Assembly (NCBI RefSeq): GCF_001306455.1
Contig: NZ_LGTQ01000005.1
Span: 682,001-746,000, forward strand
From: Jiulongibacter sediminis
GTDB taxonomy: Bacteria; Bacteroidota; Bacteroidia; Cytophagales; Spirosomataceae
Direction of reading: 5' to 3'
DNA length: 64,000 bases
Under the pieces are notes generated by a model. That model saw nothing but the letters and a program-made list of their open reading frames with translations. It made no database searches and was not told the origin of the DNA. Positions 26,063-33,097 of the stretch are shown in pieces. Made by a program: the position numbers and the translations under genes. The number at the start of each line of letters is the position of its first letter. Position 1 is the first letter of the stretch.

Positions 26063-26128
26063 GGAGGATACAGGAATAGAACGGGAACGCCCAGTTCTGC
26101 GACCTTTTGACTACACTCTCACAGAAAA

Positions 26129-26162
26129 TGAAAAAGCCCGAATCTTACGACTCAGGCTTTTG
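26129..26162 (-). terminator. Terminator of tRNA-Ala
   Basis: Minus strand stem AAAAGCCTGAGTC / GATTCGGGCTTTT (two wobble pairs), GTAA loop, then T-run. It lies directly past the tRNA. Confidence 0.85.
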
Positions 26163-26163
26163 G

Positions 26164-26237
26164 TGGAGGATACAGGAATCGAACCTGCGACCTTTTGACT
26201 GCCAGTCAAACGCTCTAGCCAACTGAGCTAATCCCCC
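26164..26237 (-). tRNA. tRNA-Ala (GGC)
   Basis: 74 bases. Acceptor GGGGGAT pairs with ATCCTCC (one G-T), D-arm GCTC/GAGC, anticodon stem TTTGA/TCAAA with loop CTGGCAG (anticodon GGC), T-arm GCAGGTTCGATTCCTGT. No encoded CCA. Its promoter now lies about 60 bases upstream because a partial copy of its own 5' end is interposed. Confidence 0.95.
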
Positions 26238-26246
26238 TTGTTTTGA

Positions 26247-26286
26247 GCTCTAGCCTCCCGATAGATATCGGGAGAGCTAATCCCCC
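26247..26286 (-). repeat. Partial 5' copy of tRNA-Ala with an 18-bp palindrome in the D-loop
   Basis: GAGCTAATCCCCC (26274-26286) and GCTCTAGCC (26247-26255) are exact copies of the tRNA 5' end. In the true tRNA they are separated by AACT; here they are separated by TCCCGATAGATATCGGGA (26256-26273), a 7-bp inverted repeat around AGAT. The copy starts 10 bases after the promoter core, the position expected for the original tRNA start. Confidence 0.85.
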
Positions 26287-26291
26287 ATTGC

Positions 26292-26304
26292 GGCTGCAAA
26301 TATA
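26292..26304 (-). promoter_or_regulatory. Promoter core of the tRNA-Ala locus
   Basis: Minus strand TATATTTG (26297-26304) followed by CAGCC, as at tRNA-Met and tRNA-Leu. A TTGC lies 20 bases upstream as a weak -33. Confidence 0.6.
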
Positions 26305-26330
26305 GCAGAACGCTTTTGATATTTGCAATA

Positions 26331-29300
26331 CTACCAGCCCGGAATCATAAAATTCATTCCAGTCACTACAGGCTTCTTCCCACCGTTATAAAATGGCACC
26401 GCCATATATGGTTCTAAGATCAAATAACCTAAAACATTGATTCTCAAACTTAAACCAGTAGTAATGATGGGGTCAGTCTTGAAATTGACTAAGGAATTCC
26501 CGAAGCTTTGAAGACCATAGGTTTCTCCAATTTGTCGCTCTCTTGACCATACTAAACCGGCATCCACATAAAAGTTGAGATCACTTGGTAGGTATTGAAA
26601 AGGAATCAAAGCAATCTGCTCCGGTCCTGTAAAAGGTAGTCTGACTTCAAAATTGGCGACTGCCAACTGCTCTCCCATCAAAGCACTTTGGGTTATTTCA
26701 CCCGTTGCCGCTTGCTTGCTGAAGGCATTTCCATAAAAACCATGCATATACCAGGGGAAGCCCAGATAAAGTGGGTTGATTTGGTTCAGGAAGTCCAGAT
26801 TTTGAGGATTTAGTCGGCCATTGTAAAGCAAACGACCGGCAATGGTAAACGGCTTCACATATTGATATTTCCTCAAGTCCATCAAAAGATCAGTATAAGA
26901 TGTGGTTCCGAAATACTGCCCCACCTGGAAACGATAACGATAGCCATTCAAAGGAGCAACAGTACCAAAAGTGGCATCATCACCTACCAAAGCTCCATAG
27001 ACATGATTTAATCTAAAGGGCTCCAGTCCAAAATCTGATGGGTCAAGTTTAACAGGCCTATCCTGAGCAAAAGGGCGGTAATCATACAGATAACCTGAAG
27101 GGTCAATGGCGATTTGAGCATATTCAGGATACTCTCTTACTGAAAAGTTGTAGAAACTCATAGAGGTACCTGCTTCAATCCTTTTGGACTTCGAAAAAGG
27201 CCTGAAGGCAAAAACTGAGACCTCATCAATAAACAGGCGGTTAATACGCTGATTGACAACCGCGTTATAATAATCTATCCCCCCGGTGTTAGTCAAAGTA
27301 TCCAGAATGTCATAATCTGTCCCTCCAAAAAACTGGTAAGGGATGTGCGAGACCGATGCACCAAACTGTAAAGGACGTGTCTGATTTAAATAAAAGAATT
27401 GACCTCCAAAGTCTTGAATTTCACCGTTTAGAGCCAATGTACCACCCAATTGATTATTATTCAGCATATCGCTGAAAAGACCGGTGATACCACCACCAAG
27501 ACCTGTGCCGAAACGGGATGTAGAAACACCAAGACCTGAATTTGCCAGATAGTCAAGTTTAAACTTACCCTGATAGGCTTTTTCGTTGAAAACAGAAGTT
27601 CTGGTTCTGGACACCAACCCTTCTTTTTCAAGGTTGTTTTGAACAAGATTCCGTCCTTCTTCCCACTCAAATGGTGGTAAAATACCAGCTATTTTGTTAA
27701 CCTCATTTTCAACCGGGATATTTAATAAATCATTTTCACCAGCTTTGGCGATGGTATAAGCTCCATTGAAGAAATAAGTATAGGCCAACTCGCCTGTTTC
27801 GGCAGCCATGCTGAAGGCTGGTGAATACATGGTAATTCCGCTAACCCCGGTGTAGAAATTCGTCAACTGCGTGGCTTTATCTTCTTCAATATTGTATTTG
27901 TACAAATTGCGAAAGCCATCACGATCAGAGATGAAAACAATATTCTTGCCCGATGGATCAGCGACAGGATTGAAGTTATCGGCTCCTTTGAAAATATCGA
28001 AATTTTCAATTTTGCCACTACTCATTTCATATCGACTGATAGACAAACTGGCCTTTTCAAGTCTTCCTTCACTATCTCCACGGTCTGAAACAAAATAAAC
28101 GTAACGACCATCAGGACTCCAGGAAGGCTGAATATCTGAATACTCATCATTGGTAAGATTCTTTACTTCCCTTGTTTTCAGATTGAAACTGTACAAGTCT
28201 GAAAAACCTTCCATTAAGCCGGAAACCACGACAGTATTTCCATCAGGTGACCAGGCCGGATTCGTGAAAGAATCAACTCCTTTCAGGGTATAAATCTTGT
28301 TTGACCCTCTGGCAGCATTGATAATACTGAGTTTATTTTTTCCTTTTGACTGCACCACAATGGCCAGATTCTTACTATCCGGTGACCAGGATCCGGCTGT
28401 TTCAATAAAGCTGTAAGAGTCCACGTGACCGGCAAAAGAGCTGCTGGGGATTCGCTTGATTACCTTACCCGTGGCCGCCTCAGCAATATAAATGTCAATA
28501 GACAATACGTTTTTTGATGAAATGTAGGCAACATACTTACCGTCAGGGCTAATGGCCGGTGACAGGTTCATTTCGCCGCCATCCTCTTTGGAGGCAATTG
28601 CAGAACCTCTGACTTCGATCTCTTTTCCTTCTTTTAATGGACTATAACTATCAACCAAAGACTTTTTAAACTTCGCTGAGAATAGTCCAATATCCATCTT
28701 AAAAATACGCTTAAAAGCAGCCTCTATTCCATAAATAGCCGTTTCTTTAAATAAAGGTCGGATGATATCATCACCATAAGTCGCTGTAGTGTAAGCCCAG
28801 AAAGCCTGCCCCCACCGATATGGGAAATACTTGTATTGTTTTGTAACCAGGTCCTCAATCGTGGGAATATCGTCATTTTGCACGGCATCACGCATCCACA
28901 TGGCGGTATGAGAGTCTTCACGACCTATGGACATATACTCGGCAAGGCCTTCGACCATGAAAAGAGGAAGATTCTGAATATTGGCCAAAGAGGTGGAATC
29001 TGAGCCATAGGTCATGGTTTGATATTGGAAAGCATGCACCAGCTCGTGGCCCAGTACGTGGTCGGTCTGCCGGTGAGTGTACATCACAGGCATCACTACT
29101 CTAGTTCTCAAACCCTCGGTAACTCCTCCGGTACCTTCTCCAATCGTACTACCAATTGCAGTTGTTTCCTGAAAATCAGGATGATTTTTATAAATTATTA
29201 AGGGATTTGGCTTGATAAAAGCCAGCTTGAAAACCTCCTGATGAAGTTTATACCAGTGCTCTGTATTCACCAGTAACTGATCGGGCACTGTACGGTTATC

Positions 29301-29462
29301 AAAATAGTGATATAATTCAATATGTGGACTTTGAAGTACTTCAAAGTCAAATTTCTTGTAGCGTGGTTTATTTTGCCCGAAATACTGTGACTGTGCTTCA
29401 GCTACTAAAGTGCCGGCAATCAGCATAACGGACAATACAAAAGCGATTTTCTTCATATTCAT
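26331..29462 (-). CDS. Metalloprotease - TolB-like propeller - outer-membrane barrel fusion protein
   Basis: Large envelope protein of 1043 residues. A signal peptide (about 1-24) is followed by a gluzincin-like peptidase domain with HELVH at 139-143 and EGLAEY at 171-176 (third zinc ligand Glu175). Next comes a PD40/TolB-type beta-propeller (about 285-575) with repeats such as SPDGKYVAYIS, SPDSKNLAIV, SPDGNTVVVS, SPDGRYVYFVSDRGD and FISDRDGFRNLY. The last 400 residues are beta-rich and aromatic, ending GMNFMIPGW, and look like a BamA/TamA-type barrel. The protease domain would face the periplasm. It is last in the operon that begins with the ABC ATPase at 33022, 1 base after the NlpC/P60 gene. 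Confidence 0.82.
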   Translation of the reverse strand: MNMKKIAFVLSVMLIAGTLVAEAQSQYFGQNKPRYKKFDFEVLQSPHIELYHYFDNRTVPDQLLVNTEHWYKLHQEVFKLAFIKPNPLIIYKNHPDFQETTAIGSTIGEGTGGVTEGLRTRVVMPVMYTHRQTDHVLGHELVHAFQYQTMTYGSDSTSLANIQNLPLFMVEGLAEYMSIGREDSHTAMWMRDAVQNDDIPTIEDLVTKQYKYFPYRWGQAFWAYTTATYGDDIIRPLFKETAIYGIEAAFKRIFKMDIGLFSAKFKKSLVDSYSPLKEGKEIEVRGSAIASKEDGGEMNLSPAISPDGKYVAYISSKNVLSIDIYIAEAATGKVIKRIPSSSFAGHVDSYSFIETAGSWSPDSKNLAIVVQSKGKNKLSIINAARGSNKIYTLKGVDSFTNPAWSPDGNTVVVSGLMEGFSDLYSFNLKTREVKNLTNDEYSDIQPSWSPDGRYVYFVSDRGDSEGRLEKASLSISRYEMSSGKIENFDIFKGADNFNPVADPSGKNIVFISDRDGFRNLYKYNIEEDKATQLTNFYTGVSGITMYSPAFSMAAETGELAYTYFFNGAYTIAKAGENDLLNIPVENEVNKIAGILPPFEWEEGRNLVQNNLEKEGLVSRTRTSVFNEKAYQGKFKLDYLANSGLGVSTSRFGTGLGGGITGLFSDMLNNNQLGGTLALNGEIQDFGGQFFYLNQTRPLQFGASVSHIPYQFFGGTDYDILDTLTNTGGIDYYNAVVNQRINRLFIDEVSVFAFRPFSKSKRIEAGTSMSFYNFSVREYPEYAQIAIDPSGYLYDYRPFAQDRPVKLDPSDFGLEPFRLNHVYGALVGDDATFGTVAPLNGYRYRFQVGQYFGTTSYTDLLMDLRKYQYVKPFTIAGRLLYNGRLNPQNLDFLNQINPLYLGFPWYMHGFYGNAFSKQAATGEITQSALMGEQLAVANFEVRLPFTGPEQIALIPFQYLPSDLNFYVDAGLVWSRERQIGETYGLQSFGNSLVNFKTDPIITTGLSLRINVLGYLILEPYMAVPFYNGGKKPVVTGMNFMIPGW

Positions 29463-29463
29463 A

Positions 29464-29928
29464 TTACTTAGATCTATGATATTCTATAGGTCTGGTCACT
29501 TTTACAAATTTATTCTTCCAGTAGTCAGATGCCAAATCGTCAATTCTGACACCTCCGGAAGTAGAAGCATGTAAAAACAATATTTTACGCTTCCCTTTTT
29601 TCTTAACTATTACACCGGTGTGGTTTATGCGGCTTCCTGAGGTTTTAAAATAGACTAAATCTCCTTTTCGGGCCTTTTCTAGCTTTTTTAACGTACGAAA
29701 AGTCTCAGCCTGTTGATGAGACACTCGTGGTATTTTAATGTCAAAAGTGCTGAAAGCGTTGCATATGACTCCTGAACAATCAATTCCTCTCTGATCATTT
29801 CCTCCAAACTTATATGGAGTACCGATATACTTCTTACACTCTTTGACAAATACCCTTGGTGAATAAGCCTTTTGACCATAAATGGGTACTCCTGCTACAA
29901 AAAGCAGCAAAATCAACAATTTCTTCAT
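29464..29928 (-). CDS. NlpC/P60 family cell-wall hydrolase
   Basis: Cysteine peptidase acting on peptidoglycan stem peptides. The 154 residues have a signal peptide (KKLLILLLFVAGVPIYGQ) and the catalytic set Cys51 (GIDCSGVICNAF), His103 (INHTGVIV) and His120 (FLHAST). No anchoring or SH3 domain is present, so this is a bare catalytic domain in the periplasm. It lies between the TlpA-like gene (15-base gap) and the protease/propeller/barrel gene (1-base gap). Confidence 0.9.
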   Translation of the reverse strand: MKKLLILLLFVAGVPIYGQKAYSPRVFVKECKKYIGTPYKFGGNDQRGIDCSGVICNAFSTFDIKIPRVSHQQAETFRTLKKLEKARKGDLVYFKTSGSRINHTGVIVKKKGKRKILFLHASTSGGVRIDDLASDYWKNKFVKVTRPIEYHRSK

Positions 29929-29943
29929 TTGAAAAGCACGTCG

Positions 29944-31317
29944 TTATTTTATCATAATTGCTTCAAGCTGTTTGATCAGCCCTCTGCCTTCATCAATAGC
30001 CGGAGCCATTAAATCTTGAGTTACCCACCTCCCTTCGTCGTCAATTAAAACATAAGAAGGTACCGTAGAAATTCCGTATTGCTTCAAGAGCCTTGAATTC
30101 GGGCTTACTCTGGCAGAGAGCCCACCGTATGAGCCTTTGGAGGCCACTTCGGCAAAGTCATCTGGGGTATCTACCGCAATATTTATAATTCTTAAGTCAG
30201 CTTTTTTTCGAAAATAACTTTCAACCAGTGGCAGATAGTCCAAATCCTCAAAGCAGGGTTCGCACCATGAGGCCCAAAACACTATTAAAACGTAATCTCC
30301 TCGAAAATCTTTTAATGAAAAATACTTATTTGAGGTATTAGAAAGCGTAAATGCGGGTGCCTCTCCCCCATTTTCCTTCATTTCTATGAACTCAGCCTTT
30401 TCCTTCAGGAAATTGTCAAATCCTTTCTGGCTATTGAAAGCCGAAAAATCCTTAAGCAAAGCTCCTTTTTGAGAACTATAATCGGGAATATCCAAAATCA
30501 GGCTCAATTGAGCGGCCATGAGCCTTTCTGCGATTTCCTTATTAATCAAATTTGACTCAAAACTGTATTTAATGAAATTATACTCAGAAACCGGATCAAC
30601 AGAAGACGTTAAACCTTGCTTTTGCTGATGGGCAGTTAGTAAGCGTTCGATAAAATTTCCAAATTCAAAGGACTTACTTTGCAGTCCTGCAGCAATCGTT
30701 TGAAGCTCAAATTCATCGAATAATGAACCTGCTGGTGGATGATCTAAGAAATAATCTAACCTCAGGTGGTTGGCTTTACCAATGATATCAGCACGCCTCA
30801 ATCTAAAAAAATCTTCCGAAAAATAAGCTTTAAATTTCTCCAGATATTCTATTTCTTCTTTTTCTAAGCTATTTACCGTTTGAAGATATGTTTCAGGCTT
30901 TTCAACGAGAACCTCAAAGAGTGCCGGCTTTGCTTCATCTACAAATTTCTTCCGCTGATTGAGATAATAAACCCATTTAGCAGAACCTTTCCCCTGAGGG
31001 TGAAGAGAGTTATAGAAATCAAGACCATCCGCTTTTAAATAGATATCATCTTCCGGCTCTATAATTTGAAATAACAATCCGGATAGCCCGTAGTGGATAT
31101 CGAGATAAGCGATTTGATCAATCGCGGTATTGAAGTAGAACGCATTTTCATTGTTCAGCTGAAGCGTGTATTCTTCAGGTGGAGCCACCCAGTTTCGGTA
31201 AAGAGTGATTTGTAACTGCCTCTCTTCTGCATTTTCAATAACCCCACTAAGCTTAAATGTTTTTTGAGCTTGTGTGGTAAACCAAAAGAGTATAAAAAAC
31301 AGGGTCAGGAGCCTCAT
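29944..31317 (-). CDS. TlpA-like thiol:disulfide oxidoreductase with long N-terminal domain
   Basis: Periplasmic protein of 457 residues. A signal peptide (about 1-18) is followed by a beta-rich domain like DUF4369 (FKLSGVIENAEERQLQITLY), a helical middle region (about 110-310), and a C-terminal thioredoxin domain with the redox pair in WCEPC (Cys352, Cys355). Such proteins usually keep periplasmic thiols reduced or mature cytochromes. No cytochrome genes are nearby. The start overlaps the preceding membrane-protein gene by 4 bases. Confidence 0.87.
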   Translation of the reverse strand: MRLLTLFFILFWFTTQAQKTFKLSGVIENAEERQLQITLYRNWVAPPEEYTLQLNNENAFYFNTAIDQIAYLDIHYGLSGLLFQIIEPEDDIYLKADGLDFYNSLHPQGKGSAKWVYYLNQRKKFVDEAKPALFEVLVEKPETYLQTVNSLEKEEIEYLEKFKAYFSEDFFRLRRADIIGKANHLRLDYFLDHPPAGSLFDEFELQTIAAGLQSKSFEFGNFIERLLTAHQQKQGLTSSVDPVSEYNFIKYSFESNLINKEIAERLMAAQLSLILDIPDYSSQKGALLKDFSAFNSQKGFDNFLKEKAEFIEMKENGGEAPAFTLSNTSNKYFSLKDFRGDYVLIVFWASWCEPCFEDLDYLPLVESYFRKKADLRIINIAVDTPDDFAEVASKGSYGGLSARVSPNSRLLKQYGISTVPSYVLIDDEGRWVTQDLMAPAIDEGRGLIKQLEAIMIK

Positions 31318-32402
31318 TTATCGTCTGATTGCAAAAGCTCGAAGTTATAATAATTCCGTCGAACGATAAACCCGGAAAGCGTTAAAATGATAATGGCAGA
31401 AAGTAATAAAGGCACTTTAAACATCACTAACAAAAATTGGAATACAGCCACAAAGAACATCTTACTGTTGAAGTCTTTTCGGGAAGCAAAAGAACTGTAT
31501 TGAATACAGTACCAAAAGGTAAGAGCAGCCAGCAAATACAAAATAGCACCGGCTAGCTGGAAAAGACTTACTTTATCAAACCAATTATAGGCAATAAGTA
31601 TGATTTCAGGGATAATCAATACAAAGGCTTCTAAAACAATAGAAGTGAACTTGCTGGCCTGGTCAAAAGGCAAATTGCGTTCAAAGCCGAGCTTCTGGCT
31701 CTCAAAGTTGATTTTCTCAACACCCAACGGAAATAAGCCAACCGAACCCAGAAAAACACCCAAACCTAGTAGCCTAAAGTCGTATTCATCGGTAGGAAAA
31801 AGTCGTGCTGCCGCGACAATGAAAAAGACCGAATAAATTTTCATACTTACATACAGTACCCACTTTTCATTAAGCAGGAAACGAACGAAGTAAAAAATCC
31901 GGTGCTTGGGTATAAATTGAAATTTGAAATATTTCGTGATCCCTATTTCCTTGTTAAAATTCAAAAAACGCCTGTTTAACCAGATTACCGGGGCAAAAAG
32001 AAGAACGAGATTTACCGAAATAACCAAAGCCACAGAGATGTAGTTTTGATTCATCAGTCCCAAAGTCATCATAGCCGCTGCATAAAGTGCGAAAGGTAAA
32101 TTTAAGTTCAGTTGGAGAGCTAGTAATGAAGTCCATTTGTGTTTAAATGGTAAGATTGAATTATCCTGAAGAAAAGCATATTCCTGCTCCTGAAGTGTCT
32201 GATGAACAAACAGAGCACTTTTAAGAACATGGAAAAACCAGGCCAGCCCCACAAATATTAAAAGTGCCGGACGAGCCATAATCACTGTAATGAGCTGACG
32301 ATGCTCCTGACCACTCATAAATCCGAAACAGAAAAGAAGGAGAAACAGGTAAAAAGCAACATTTTGCCTGTAATACTCCCTGACTAAGGTTCTCTGTAAC
32401 AT
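31314..32402 (-). CDS. Integral membrane protein, probable ABC-transporter permease
   Basis: Protein of 362 residues with about eight to ten hydrophobic helices and short charged loops. It shares one base with the ATPase gene upstream and overlaps the TlpA-like gene by 4 bases downstream, so it is almost certainly the membrane partner of that ATPase. I do not recognise a permease family signature; the size is short of two fused permease units, suggesting a homodimer. Function and substrate unknown. Confidence 0.65.
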   Translation of the reverse strand: MLQRTLVREYYRQNVAFYLFLLLFCFGFMSGQEHRQLITVIMARPALLIFVGLAWFFHVLKSALFVHQTLQEQEYAFLQDNSILPFKHKWTSLLALQLNLNLPFALYAAAMMTLGLMNQNYISVALVISVNLVLLFAPVIWLNRRFLNFNKEIGITKYFKFQFIPKHRIFYFVRFLLNEKWVLYVSMKIYSVFFIVAAARLFPTDEYDFRLLGLGVFLGSVGLFPLGVEKINFESQKLGFERNLPFDQASKFTSIVLEAFVLIIPEIILIAYNWFDKVSLFQLAGAILYLLAALTFWYCIQYSSFASRKDFNSKMFFVAVFQFLLVMFKVPLLLSAIIILTLSGFIVRRNYYNFELLQSDDK

Positions 32403-33022
32403 TAGCTTACCTGTTTAATGGTCATCTTGTCCACTAAAAAGTGGTGACTGACTCTCAGAGGGCCTGCAGGTAAGGAATGATGCGAAGCAATAAGAATATT
32501 GCATTCCTGCTCTGCTAAAAAAGCCAGCAGGTAATTTTGAAAAGCGGCATCAATGGTCGTCAATGGCTCGTCAAGCAGTAGTAAATCGGGTTTGCCGATC
32601 AAAGCCGAGATAAGACTTATTTTCTTCAGCATTCCGCTGCTATAATTCCCGATAGGTGTTTCGTAGTATTTCTCTACACCAAAAGACTCTATTAATATTT
32701 TAACCTCCGATCCGTCAGATTGATAGACTTTCTGATGATAGTCAATAATCTCTTTCCCGGATAGAAAGGCAGGATAACGTGGTTCGGCATAGCTGTAATT
32801 GACCTTTCTTCTGAATTCTACAGTGTTTTGTTTAAGACTTAAACCTTTTAAAGCAATTTCTCCTTCAAAAGGAATGATGCCTGCAACTGCCTTAAAAAAA
32901 GTGGATTTTCCGGAGCCATTAACTCCCTCAAACCAGGAAACACCTTTTGGAATGGTTAATTGAGGAACATCGAGAATAAGATGTTCATGATAACTTTTTT
33001 GAAATGAAGAAACCTCAAGCAT
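32402..33022 (-). CDS. ABC transporter ATP-binding protein
   Basis: ATPase of 206 residues, first gene of a five-gene leftward operon. Walker A is GVNGSGKST at 33-41, the signature is YSSGM at 127-131 (YSSG rather than LSGG), and Walker B is LLLLDEP at 147-153, with the switch His in IASHHS. The short length and the divergent signature resemble CcmA-like or ABC-2 exporters. The ATG at 33022 lies 75 bases past the previous gene, where a TA-rich segment CATAGTTTG may act as a weak promoter. Confidence 0.88.
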   Translation of the reverse strand: MLEVSSFQKSYHEHLILDVPQLTIPKGVSWFEGVNGSGKSTFFKAVAGIIPFEGEIALKGLSLKQNTVEFRRKVNYSYAEPRYPAFLSGKEIIDYHQKVYQSDGSEVKILIESFGVEKYYETPIGNYSSGMLKKISLISALIGKPDLLLLDEPLTTIDAAFQNYLLAFLAEQECNILIASHHSLPAGPLRVSHHFLVDKMTIKQVS

Positions 33023-33097
33023 GTATCCAAACTATGAAAAAGCCTGAAATACAGACTTGAGGTTTTCTATGAATGGTTTAAAAACCTTTTTAAAGGC

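Larger units (their letters stand above)
25776..26115 (-). repeat. Tandem degenerate tRNA-Ala 3' halves, each with a terminator (period about 102 bp)
   Basis: Four copies of the 3' half of the adjacent tRNA-Ala lie downstream of it on the minus strand: 26061-26115, 25959-26014, 25856-25911, and a shorter one at 25776-25808. Each keeps GGCAGTCAAAAGRTCGC and, in the first three, ATTCC(T/C)GTAT, but has a 13-14 base insertion (AACT-GGCGT-CCC type) where the T-arm should begin, so none can fold as a tRNA. Intrinsic terminators separate the copies (26129-26162, 26028-26062, 25926-25958, 25823-25855). The terminators fall into two sequence pairs. An ORF across this region only repeats QKIAELGV and is not a gene. 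Confidence 0.8.

Noticed and set aside
25776-26163. CRISPR-like spacing of repeats
   Set aside because: The units are degenerate tRNA halves with terminators at about 102 bp, not short identical repeats with unique spacers, and no cas genes are present.
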